Part shown: positions 7,783 through 14,916 of the stretch, in pieces
How positions within the stretch are numbered: position 1 is the first letter of the stretch
How the letters are laid out: every line of letters starts with the position of its first letter
Origin: Pseudomonas sp. BP8
GTDB lineage: Bacteria; Pseudomonadota; Gammaproteobacteria; Pseudomonadales; Pseudomonadaceae
Length of the DNA: 64,000 nucleotides
NCBI RefSeq assembly: GCF_017875955.1
Contig: NZ_JAGINK010000001.1
Location: forward strand, 3,874,501-3,938,500
Direction: 5' to 3'
Program-made: the position numbers and the translations under genes
Notes under the pieces: model-generated
Told to the model about the DNA's origin: nothing
Seen by the model: the letters and a program-made list of their open reading frames with translations, nothing else
The model's database searches: none

Positions 7783-8685
7783 ATGCAAGACCTCAATGAC
7801 CTGTTTTACTTCGCCCGGGTAGTCGAAGCCGGCGGGTTCGCCGCCGCTGGCCGTCTCTTGGGCATCCCCAAGTCGCGCCTGTCGCGGCGCATTGCCGAGC
7901 TGGAAGAGCGTCTGGGCACGCGCTTGCTGCAGCGCACCACTCGCCAGTTGAAGCTGACCGCCGTCGGCGAGCGCTACCTGCACCACTGCCAGGCGATGCT
8001 GCTGGAGGCGGAAATGGCCGATGAGGCGGTGGCCAGCATGACCAGCGAGCCGCGCGGGCGCCTGCGGGTGTCGTGCCCGGTTGCCCTTGCCCACGCGTTT
8101 CTGCCGCAGGTGATCAGCCGTTTTCTGGAGCTTCACCCCCTGGTGCAACTGGACATGGTCTTGCTCAATCGCCGCGTTGACCTGATCTCCGAAGGCATCG
8201 ACGTCGCACTGCGTGTGCGCGACCTGGGCGATGAAGACCCGGCCCTGGTCACCCGGCGCCTGCGCCAGGCGCAGATGCACCTGGTGGCGGCGCCGGGGTT
8301 TGCCGCAGGCCTGAACGATCCATCGCAGCTGTCTGGCCTGCCAGTACTTGGCGCCGCCGAAGCCGATCGCCTGGTGCACCTGCGCCTGATCGGCCCTGGC
8401 GGACGCCAGCAGGAGCTGGCCCTCGAGCCGCGTCTGGCGATTGATGACTTTGTCGTACGCAAGGCCGCCGTATTGGCGGGGCTGGGCTTTACTGCCCTGC
8501 CGAGCATGTACTGCGAAGAAGAGCTGGAGCGCGGCGAACTGGTCCGGCTGTTGCCGCAATGGTCGCTGCCTGGGGGCTGGCTGCAAGCGGTGTACCCACA
8601 TCGACGCGGCGTGCTGCCGGCGGTGCGGGTGTGGATTGATCATTTGGCGGCTTCGTTTGAAGCGTGTGGAGAGCGTTATGTCTGA
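7783..8685 (+). CDS. LysR-family transcriptional regulator
   Basis: This 300-residue protein has an N-terminal winged HTH: 'DLNDLFYFARVVEAGGFAAA' and 'GIPKSRLSRRIAELEERLG' (about 2-60). The C-terminal effector-binding domain (about 90-295) contains 'GRLRVSCPVALAHAFLPQVI', as in the CrgA/PA-type LysR branch that often regulates adjacent oxidoreductases. It is divergent from azoR, which makes azoR the obvious target; the effector may be a quinone or aromatic. Its stop overlaps the start of the MmcQ/YjbR gene by 8 bp, so the two are probably co-transcribed. No strong ribosome binding site is visible at the ATG. Confidence 0.88.
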   Translation: MQDLNDLFYFARVVEAGGFAAAGRLLGIPKSRLSRRIAELEERLGTRLLQRTTRQLKLTAVGERYLHHCQAMLLEAEMADEAVASMTSEPRGRLRVSCPVALAHAFLPQVISRFLELHPLVQLDMVLLNRRVDLISEGIDVALRVRDLGDEDPALVTRRLRQAQMHLVAAPGFAAGLNDPSQLSGLPVLGAAEADRLVHLRLIGPGGRQQELALEPRLAIDDFVVRKAAVLAGLGFTALPSMYCEEELERGELVRLLPQWSLPGGWLQAVYPHRRGVLPAVRVWIDHLAASFEACGERYV

Positions 8686-9037
8686 GCGGAAGATGACCGC
8701 GGAACAGGTGGCGGCGTTCTGCCTGGAGCTGCCGGGCGCGCGGGAAGATTACAAGTGGGGCGGGATCCGCGTGTTTTCGGTGGCGGGCAACAAGATGTTC
8801 GCCGTGCTCGACCTGGCTGGAGCGGGGTTGTCGTTCAAGGTGGATGATGCGTTGTTTCTGGGTTACGTCGACCGCCCAGGGGTGCGCCCGGCGCCTTATC
8901 TGGCACGCGCGCGCTGGATCAGCGTGGCACCGCCTTATGCCATGGGGCGGGGGGAGCTGTGTGAGCTGTTGAAGCGCTCACATCAGCTGGTGGTCGGGCG
9001 CTTGCCCAAGCGGCTGCAGGTGGGACTATTAATGTGA
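8678..9037 (+). CDS. MmcQ/YjbR family protein
   Basis: This 119-residue protein contains the MmcQ/YjbR signature: 'FCLELPGAREDYKWGG', 'VFSVAGNKMFAVLD', 'LSFKVDDALF', and an 'APYLARARWISV' segment. The C-terminal 'LLKRSHQLVVGRLPKR' is the canonical end of the family. CyaY-like DNA-binding folds have been described for YjbR, but its role is unknown. The start lies inside the LysR gene (8-bp overlap), indicating translational coupling. A larger frame through the LysR gene in another phase is a shadow and was not used. Confidence 0.85.
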   Translation: MSERKMTAEQVAAFCLELPGAREDYKWGGIRVFSVAGNKMFAVLDLAGAGLSFKVDDALFLGYVDRPGVRPAPYLARARWISVAPPYAMGRGELCELLKRSHQLVVGRLPKRLQVGLLM

Positions 9038-9061
9038 GGGATGGGCTGGGCACTGTATTTA

Positions 9062-9475
9062 TCAGCGCCCGGCCCAGAACAGATGATAGAACCAGCCCAT
9101 CTGGTGCAGCGCGACGATGCCCCAGAACGTCAGCTGAAATGACAGCTTGCGCGTCTTGTGCCGAAACAGTTGCTGCGCCAGCAACGCCCCTGGCCAGCCG
9201 CCCAGCAGCTCGCTGGCATGCAGCACCTTCTCCGGGGTCCGTCTGGCCTGGGTACGCGCCTGCTGTTTATCCTGCCAATACAGCAGCAGGCTGATCAGGC
9301 TAAGCAACGGATACGCCGCCAACGCCAGCCACGATTGCCCGCTCCAGGCCATCTGCGCGGCGCCCAAGCCTGGCAGCAGGCACAGCACCAGCAGGGCCAA
9401 CAGCTTCAAGCGCACATGACGTATGCCCTGCACCCGGCTCCTGTCACCCTGCGACTTCACCTGCGTTCTGGCCAT
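9062..9475 (-). CDS. DUF1294 membrane protein
   Basis: A 137-residue inner-membrane protein with three or four hydrophobic helices. The DUF1294 hallmark 'LLGGWPGALLAQQLFRHK' is followed by 'KLSFQLTFWGIVALHQ' (about 92-128). The family is of unknown function and is sometimes fused to cold-shock domains, which are absent here. It begins one base after the uppP stop codon on the same strand, so it is probably the second gene of a uppP operon. The N-terminus is short and basic. No function beyond membrane location can be claimed. Confidence 0.8.
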   Translation of the reverse strand: MARTQVKSQGDRSRVQGIRHVRLKLLALLVLCLLPGLGAAQMAWSGQSWLALAAYPLLSLISLLLYWQDKQQARTQARRTPEKVLHASELLGGWPGALLAQQLFRHKTRKLSFQLTFWGIVALHQMGWFYHLFWAGR

Positions 9476-9476
9476 G

Positions 9477-10307
9477 TCAGCCCTGCGCCGTCGACCAGTC
9501 GACCCAGCCGAACTGCCAGGTCGCCAGGATCAGCAGGCCAAAGACAATGCGGTACCAGGCAAACACCGCGTAGCTGTGGTTGGCAATGAACTTGAGCAAC
9601 GCGCGCACGGCGATCATGGCAAAGATGAACGACACCACGAAGCCGATGGCAAACACCGGCAGATCGGCTGGCTGGAACAGGTCTCGGTACTTGTAGCCCG
9701 AGTACACCGCGGCGCCGACCATGGTCGGCATGGCCAGGAAAAACGAAAACTCGGTAGCGGCCTTGCGCGACAGGCCGAACAGCAGGCCGCCAATAATGGT
9801 CGAGCCGGAGCGCGAAGTACCCGGGATCATCGCCAGGCACTGCACCAGGCCGATCTTCAGGGCGTGGGTCCAGCGCATGTCATCGACGTGATCGACCTCG
9901 ATGCGGTGTTCGCGGCGCTCGGCCCAGAGCATGATCACCCCGCCCACCACCAGCGCTGCGGCGACGGTGATCGGGTTGAACAGGTGATGGTGGATGAAGT
10001 CGGCGAACAGCACGCCGAGTACCACCGCCGGCATGAATGCCACCAGCAGGTTGGCCGTGAAGCGCCGTGCCGGCGGTTGGCTGGACAGGCCCATCACCAC
10101 GTCGAGGATCTTGCGGCGGAATTCCCACACCACGGCCAGGATCGCGCCCAGCTGGATGATGATGTTGAACGCCATGGCGCGCTCGCCGCCAAAGCCGATC
10201 AGGTCCGCCACGATAATCTGGTGGCCGGTACTGGAGATCGGCAAGAATTCGGTCAGCCCTTCGACGACGCCTAAGATGATTGCCTGAAAGGCACTCCAAA
10301 AATCCAT
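9477..10307 (-). CDS. uppP: Undecaprenyl-diphosphatase UppP (BacA)
   Basis: This 276-residue inner-membrane enzyme dephosphorylates undecaprenyl diphosphate to recycle the lipid carrier for peptidoglycan and O-antigen synthesis. Overproduction of the family gives bacitracin resistance. The two signature motifs are present: 'EGLTEFLPISSTGH' near the N-terminus (Glu16, Glu20 and His29 here) and 'PGTSRSG' in the second half. About eight hydrophobic helices are visible. Two adjacent ATGs lie at 10310 and 10307; GGGGGA touches the first, so the second, giving MDFWSA as in other Pseudomonas, is preferred, but 10310 is possible. Likely co-transcribed with the DUF1294 gene downstream. Confidence 0.93.
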   Translation of the reverse strand: MDFWSAFQAIILGVVEGLTEFLPISSTGHQIIVADLIGFGGERAMAFNIIIQLGAILAVVWEFRRKILDVVMGLSSQPPARRFTANLLVAFMPAVVLGVLFADFIHHHLFNPITVAAALVVGGVIMLWAERREHRIEVDHVDDMRWTHALKIGLVQCLAMIPGTSRSGSTIIGGLLFGLSRKAATEFSFFLAMPTMVGAAVYSGYKYRDLFQPADLPVFAIGFVVSFIFAMIAVRALLKFIANHSYAVFAWYRIVFGLLILATWQFGWVDWSTAQG

Positions 10308-10606
10308 CATTCCCCCGATGGAGCGCTGCTCTGGGCAGGCCCCTTGTTCTTTATTTACGAGTAGTGCCGCACACGGCCCGGCTGTTTTACAGCGTCTGTT
10401 GGTCGCATTGCCAGTCGAAAAGTTCGCAATGGCTAAAGGTTTCATCTTGCGCGGCCGAGATGCTATCAGAGAGACCTGACTAAGGCATGCGCACAAACAT
10501 CATGGAATGTCGCGGCAGACACTTAGCCGTTGGTCGAGTGTAGGGCTGCGGCAAAGCGTGCTTGGATGCACCTCAATAAAAACAACAATTGCGGAGTGGC
10601 CTGTTG
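10308..10606. other. Divergent intergenic region, uppP / chemoreceptor
   Basis: About 300 bp between divergent genes. No ORF, REP or strong palindrome was seen. It must hold both promoters, but none is clear enough to place. Confidence 0.5.
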
Positions 10607-12241
10607 ATGAAGAGTTTGAGGTCGATGTCGATCAGTCGGCGCCTGTGGCTGATCCTGCTGGTAGCCGTGGCGATGCTTGTGGTGCTGGGGTTGCTGATGC
10701 TGCGCCAGATTCACGGTGACCTGTACCGGGCCAAGGCAGAAAAGACCCAGCATGTGGTAGAAACCGCCGCCGGCATCCTGAGCTACTACCAAGGTCTGGA
10801 AGCCGCCGGCACGCTGAGCCGAGAGGCTGCGCAACAGCAGGCCTTGCAGGTGGTACGCGAGCTGCGCTACGACCACAACGACTACTTCTGGATCAACGAC
10901 CTGGCGCCGCGGATGATCATGCACCCGGCCAACCCCAAACTCGATGGCCAGGACCTGTCGGCGATTCGCGACCCGGATGGCTTTGCCGTATTCAACGAGA
11001 TGGTCAGCCTGGCGCGCAGCCAGGGCGCCGGCCCGGTCGATTATCGTTGGCCTAAACCGGGGGCCAGCGAGCCCGTGGCCAAGACCTCCTACATTCAATT
11101 GTTCAAGCCTTGGGGCTGGATCATCGGCTCTGGGGTATACATCGACGATGTCCAGGCCGAGTTCGCCCGCCAAGTCCGCGACGCCTGTCTGCTGGGCCTG
11201 GGCATTGCCATGTTGATGGCCCTGCTGGTGATGCTCATCGCCCGCAGCATTGCCCGCCCGCTGCAGCAGGCAGTGCAGGCGATGGGCAACATCGCCAGTG
11301 GCGAAAGCGACCTGACCCGCCGCCTGGATACCCACGGCCGCGACGAAATCACCTTTCTCGGTGAACACTTCAACCGTTTCAACGGCAAGCTGCAGGGGGT
11401 GATCGGCCAGTTGCAGGGCGCGGCCCATGCCCTCGGCCAGTCTGCCGGTCATGTAGGTAACAACGCGGCCCAGGCGCAACAGCGCAGTGCCCAGCAGTCG
11501 CTGCAGATGGACCAGGTAGCGACGGCGGTCAACGAAGTCACCTATGCCGTGCAGGACGTGGCCAAGAACGCCGAGCAGGCGGCAGGCGAGATGCGCGCTG
11601 CCCAGGATCAGGTCAGCCATGGTCAACAGGCCATTCATGGCAGCCTGCAGCAGATCGATCGGCTGTCTGCCACCATTGAGCAGGCGGTCCAGGTGATTCG
11701 TGAGCTGGCCGGGCACAGCAACAAGATCGGCGGCGTGCTGGAGGTGATCCGTTCGATCGCCGAACAGACCAATCTGCTGGCCTTGAACGCAGCCATCGAA
11801 GCCGCCCGGGCTGGCGAGCAGGGCCGGGGCTTTGCCGTGGTCGCCGACGAGGTACGCTTGCTGGCGCAGCGTACGGCGCAGTCAACCGCCGAGATCCAGA
11901 CCATGATCGAGCACCTGCAGGGCCAGTCCGAGGCGGCGGTCAGGGCCATCGACACCAGCAGCGAAGCCTCGCGCCAGACGGTCGAGCAGGCGCGCGAGGC
12001 TGGCTCAAGCCTGGATGCGATCAGCCAGGTTCTGCACAACCTCACCGCGCTCAATGCCTCCATCGCCAGCGCCACCTTGCAGCAGTCGCATGTGGTTGAA
12101 GAGATCAACCGCAATGTTACCGATACAGCCGGGCTATCCCTGGAAACTGCAGAAGCGGCGCGGCATTCGAGCGATGCCGGGGTCGCCTTGGCGCAATTGA
12201 GCAGTGAGCTTGAACAGTTGCTACGCCAATTCAGGGTCTAG
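10607..12241 (+). CDS. Methyl-accepting chemotaxis protein with a Cache domain
   Basis: This 544-residue transmembrane chemoreceptor has TM1 at about 11-33. A periplasmic single-Cache (sCache_2-like) sensor follows, with 'HNDYFWINDL', 'MIMHPANPKLDGQDL' and 'KTSYIQLFKPWGWIIGSG' motifs. TM2 is at about 195-215, then a HAMP domain and a long coiled-coil signalling domain. The invariant hairpin tip 'EQTNLLALNAAIEAARAGE' leads into 'GRGFAVVADEVR'. It would dimerise, signal to CheA/CheW and be methylated by CheR/CheB. Small organic acids are common ligands of this Cache type, but the ligand here is unknown. ATG 10607 is chosen because GGAG lies 10 nt upstream; the in-frame TTG at 10589 has none. 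Confidence 0.9.
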   Translation: MKSLRSMSISRRLWLILLVAVAMLVVLGLLMLRQIHGDLYRAKAEKTQHVVETAAGILSYYQGLEAAGTLSREAAQQQALQVVRELRYDHNDYFWINDLAPRMIMHPANPKLDGQDLSAIRDPDGFAVFNEMVSLARSQGAGPVDYRWPKPGASEPVAKTSYIQLFKPWGWIIGSGVYIDDVQAEFARQVRDACLLGLGIAMLMALLVMLIARSIARPLQQAVQAMGNIASGESDLTRRLDTHGRDEITFLGEHFNRFNGKLQGVIGQLQGAAHALGQSAGHVGNNAAQAQQRSAQQSLQMDQVATAVNEVTYAVQDVAKNAEQAAGEMRAAQDQVSHGQQAIHGSLQQIDRLSATIEQAVQVIRELAGHSNKIGGVLEVIRSIAEQTNLLALNAAIEAARAGEQGRGFAVVADEVRLLAQRTAQSTAEIQTMIEHLQGQSEAAVRAIDTSSEASRQTVEQAREAGSSLDAISQVLHNLTALNASIASATLQQSHVVEEINRNVTDTAGLSLETAEAARHSSDAGVALAQLSSELEQLLRQFRV

Positions 12242-12258
12242 AGGTCTCATCAATACTG

Positions 12259-12278
12259 GGGGCGCTGCGCGCCCCTTT
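12259..12278 (+). terminator. Terminator of the chemoreceptor gene
   Basis: A perfect 7-bp stem GGGGCGC/GCGCCCC with a TGC loop and TTT, 17 nt after the stop. It is followed by a CGCGACACAAGGCCGC-type repeat, the same arrangement as after ybiT. Confidence 0.65.
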
Positions 12279-12303
12279 CGCGACACAAGGCCGCTCCCAC
12301 AAG
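12279..12303 (+). repeat. REP-like element (CGCGACACAAGGCCGC type)
   Basis: Second copy of this repeat family, CGCGACACAAGGCCGCTCCC, directly after a GC hairpin. No gene lies between here and pnuC. Confidence 0.7.
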
Positions 12304-12435
12304 GGCGAACCGCGCCGCTCTTGAAGCATGCCCTAGACCTGTGGGACTCAATCTCAAAGACCTTGAAGGGATGCCCCTTACACCGCCCTACCCCACACGC
12401 TACAATCGCGCCCTTTCCCTGCCCAAGGATCGCCG

Positions 12436-13002
12436 ATGTCCGGCCTTGAACTCATCGCCGCCGTACTCGGCGTGATCGCCGTCTGGCTCACCGTCAAACA
12501 GAACGCCTGGTGCTGGCCGATCGGCCTGGTGGTGGTAGTGATCTATGCCTGGCTGTTCTACGCGGTGAAGCTGTATTCCGGCGCGCTGCTGCAACTGGCC
12601 TATGCCGTGCTGCAGCTGTACGGATGGTGGCAATGGAAGCGCCCAGGGCGGGTCGAAGATGCCCGCCAGGTATCACGGCTGGAGCGCCCGGCGGTGTTCG
12701 CTGGCTTGGCTGTCGGCGTGCTGCTTAGCCTCGCCCTGGGGGCCGCCATGGCTCACTGGACCGACGCCGCCCTGCCCTGGCTCGACGCCACCCTCACCGG
12801 CTTCAGCCTGGTCGCGCAGCTGTGGATGGCGCAAAAACGCCTGCAATGCTGGCCGCTGTGGATGGTGGTCGATGTCGTCTATATCGGCCAATACCTGCAC
12901 CAGCAGTTGTACTTCACTGCTGGCTTGTTCGCCGTGCTCACCCTGATTGCCGTGCGCGGCTGGCTGGAATGGCGTCGTGACCCGGCGTTGGTGAAGGCAT
13001 GA
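12436..13002 (+). CDS. pnuC: Nicotinamide riboside transporter PnuC
   Basis: This 188-residue protein has about seven hydrophobic segments and PnuC-family motifs: 'VWLTVKQNAWCWPIGL', 'YSGALLQLAYAVLQLYGWWQW' and 'CWPLWMVVDVVYIGQY'. The two Trp-rich motifs line the substrate channel in PnuC structures. It takes up nicotinamide riboside by facilitated diffusion, trapped by phosphorylation inside the cell. The next gene, overlapping by 4 bp (ATGA), is a P-loop kinase of the NadR type that would supply this trapping. A TACAAT hexamer about 35 nt upstream could be a -10 element, but no riboswitch or operator was recognised. Confidence 0.9.
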   Translation: MSGLELIAAVLGVIAVWLTVKQNAWCWPIGLVVVVIYAWLFYAVKLYSGALLQLAYAVLQLYGWWQWKRPGRVEDARQVSRLERPAVFAGLAVGVLLSLALGAAMAHWTDAALPWLDATLTGFSLVAQLWMAQKRLQCWPLWMVVDVVYIGQYLHQQLYFTAGLFAVLTLIAVRGWLEWRRDPALVKA

Positions 13003-13550
13003 AGGTCCTGGTGCTGTGCGGCCCGGAGTCCAGCGGCAAGAGCTGGCTCAGCGGTGAGATCCAGGCGCACTTCGGCGGTGAACTGGTCGGTGAATATGTG
13101 CGTCATTTTATCGACGAACAAGGCAGAGACACCTGCTATGCGGACATCCCGGCGATCGCCCGAGGCCAGTTGGCCTGGGAAGACGCCGCCCGCGCCCATC
13201 AGCCTGAACTGCTGATCCTCGATACCCACCTGCTGAGCAACCTGCTCTGGAGTCGGGCACTGTTTGACGATTGTCCGGCCTGGATCGAGCAGGCGTTGCT
13301 CGATCGCACCTACCATTTGCACTTGTTGCTTGATCCTGCGGGCGTCAGCTGGGTCGCCGATGGCCAGCGTTGCCAGCCCGACCTGAGTCACCGCCAGGCG
13401 TTTTTCAATGACAGCCTTGCCTGGTTGCAACGCCACCAGCAACCTGTACAGGTCATCGGCGGCGATTGGCCCCAGCGCAGCGCTGCTGTACTGAACGCTG
13501 TACAGCGCTTGCTGGGGGAAAAATCCCCCGCTTGCCCCACCGAGTGTTAA
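12999..13550 (+). CDS. NadR-like nicotinamide riboside kinase
   Basis: This 183-residue P-loop protein has Walker A 'GPESSGKS' (8-15), 'GEYVRHFID' (about 31-39), and a Walker B-like 'LLILDTHLLSNLLWS'. These are the features of the AAA_28/NadR kinase domain, which phosphorylates nicotinamide riboside to NMN. The adenylyltransferase and HTH domains of full-length NadR are absent, so it is a stand-alone kinase. Its ATG overlaps the pnuC stop, so uptake and phosphorylation are coupled translationally. The substrate is inferred from the PnuC partner. A GGGGGA/TCCCCC hairpin lies within its last codons (about 13514-13530). Confidence 0.82.
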   Translation: MKVLVLCGPESSGKSWLSGEIQAHFGGELVGEYVRHFIDEQGRDTCYADIPAIARGQLAWEDAARAHQPELLILDTHLLSNLLWSRALFDDCPAWIEQALLDRTYHLHLLLDPAGVSWVADGQRCQPDLSHRQAFFNDSLAWLQRHQQPVQVIGGDWPQRSAAVLNAVQRLLGEKSPACPTEC

Positions 13551-13849
13551 GCCAGCGACACAGGTGCATGGGCCATAGTCCCCGCAATTGCGCAGCAACG
13601 CGCAGTTTCGGGGGCAGTGTTAAGCCTGTGAAACACCCTGCGCAAAAAGCCCTTCAAGCAAGTGCAGTGCCGGTTCAGGCGCTTGAGCACTGAAAACCTG
13701 TCTCATCAGTGATACAGCAAAAGCCCTCCGCATCCCCGTAAGAAGCTGTAACGCGTTGATTGCCAAGCAATAACAAAAAGCGGCACAGCTCCTGCTCTCT
13801 TCTTCGCAACGCTGACTAGGCACAGCGCACTGAAGAAGGAATTGCCATC
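13551..13849 (+). promoter_or_regulatory. fap operon upstream region
   Basis: This 299-bp stretch without a gene contains two copies of AGTGTTAAGCC in direct orientation (13543-13553 and 13616-13626, 73 bp apart). An imperfect hairpin (CCCCG..CGGGG) lies at about 13580-13615. A small palindrome ATTGC-CAA-GCAAT is at 13759-13771. Any of these could serve fap regulation (c-di-GMP, FleQ or AmrZ control is known in other Pseudomonas) or mark the end of the pnuC operon. I could not place a sigma-54 or sigma-70 promoter with confidence. Confidence 0.4.
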
Positions 13850-14290
13850 GTGGGGAAACTGGACAAAGGCATCTATCGCCTCCTGCTGGTCGGCTGTGCA
13901 CTGGGATCAAGCTTGAGCTTGCCTGTTCAGGCCGAACAAGACGGCCGGATCTTGATCATCCGCGACGTGCAGACACGCAACGCCGTGCGCGCCCCGCTCA
14001 TTCCCGATCCCAACCCGGTCACCGTCAACGCCAACCCGTCCGCGCAGATCATTCAGCAGACCAACGAGCTGACTGACGGCGACTTCGCCAGCATCAGCAG
14101 CGGTGCGGGCATCAGTTCGATGATTACCCAACAGACCAACAACCTGGGCGGCAATATCGGCAACCAGACCCAACTGCCCAACCTGGCGGGTGGGCGCGGC
14201 TCAGGCTCCGGCAACGGCATCTCCAACATGGTCAATTCAAGCCTGCAAAAAGGCCTTGGCACCCTCGACATCCTCAAGGGAGGCCAATGA
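13850..14290 (+). CDS. fapA: Functional amyloid protein FapA
   Basis: This 146-residue secreted protein is the first gene of the fap operon. A signal peptide (about 1-27) precedes a short protein rich in Asn, Gln, Ser and Gly ('IIQQTNELTDGDFASIS' and 'SMITQQTNNLGGNIGNQ'). FapA is thought to act in the periplasm as a chaperone-like factor that controls FapB/FapC fibre composition. The start is GTG, supported by AAGAAGGA 9 nt upstream. It is followed one base later by fapB. Identification rests on position and composition; the family is weakly conserved. Confidence 0.88.
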   Translation: MGKLDKGIYRLLLVGCALGSSLSLPVQAEQDGRILIIRDVQTRNAVRAPLIPDPNPVTVNANPSAQIIQQTNELTDGDFASISSGAGISSMITQQTNNLGGNIGNQTQLPNLAGGRGSGSGNGISNMVNSSLQKGLGTLDILKGGQ

Positions 14291-14291
14291 G

Positions 14292-14864
14292 ATGAGGCAT
14301 ACGCTGCTGATTCTGGCCACGCTGTGCAGTGCACCGGCCCTCGCCCAACCTCCCGTGATCAATACCGCGACCATCGACAGCTCTGGCAAGCAGTACCAAG
14401 GCAACCTCTCGGTCAACCAGGCCGCCGGTGACCTGCAGCAACAGGCCAACGCAAGGGCGATCGCCATTGGCCAGGACGCCAGCGCCAGCACCCAGATCCG
14501 TCAGCGCCTGCACACAGTCGTCGACCCCAACATGGAGGCTACGTCGAGCATCCAGGGTGACGCCTTCAGCAGAGGTAACGGCGCCCTGGGCGTCAACCAG
14601 AGTTCAGGCGCCAGCAACCAGCAAGCCAACGCACTACGCATCAGCGTCAGTGCCCAGCCGCAATCAATCGACGACAGCGTCCTGCTGCAACAGAACGTGG
14701 CGCTGCTCAACAACTCCGACGCAACTGACTCTACACCTGGCTATCGCCAGGTCACTACCAGTGACCAGGCATTCACCGGTAGCCGCGGGGTGATTCAGTT
14801 GAATCAGAGCGCAGGGGTGGGTAACCGAATGGGTAACACCCTGAGCGTCCGGGTCGCGGATTGA
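14292..14864 (+). CDS. fapB: Amyloid nucleator FapB
   Basis: This 190-residue secreted protein has a signal peptide (about 1-18, ALA cleavage). It carries imperfect amyloid repeats with the pattern G-x-L-x-V/I-N-Q-x-x-G-x-x-x-Q-x-N: 'GNLSVNQAAGDLQQQANA', 'GALGVNQSSGASNQQANA' and 'GVIQLNQSAGVGNRMGN'. FapB is the minor fibre component and proposed nucleator of FapC. The start at 14292 is one base after the fapA stop, with GGAGG 8 nt upstream. An upstream in-frame ATG at 14190 lies inside fapA and is rejected. No Cys is present. Confidence 0.92.
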   Translation: MRHTLLILATLCSAPALAQPPVINTATIDSSGKQYQGNLSVNQAAGDLQQQANARAIAIGQDASASTQIRQRLHTVVDPNMEATSSIQGDAFSRGNGALGVNQSSGASNQQANALRISVSAQPQSIDDSVLLQQNVALLNNSDATDSTPGYRQVTTSDQAFTGSRGVIQLNQSAGVGNRMGNTLSVRVAD

Positions 14865-14916
14865 CCCACGCAGGTAATAACAACACTTAACCTAAAACAC
14901 AGTACGGAGAATCACC

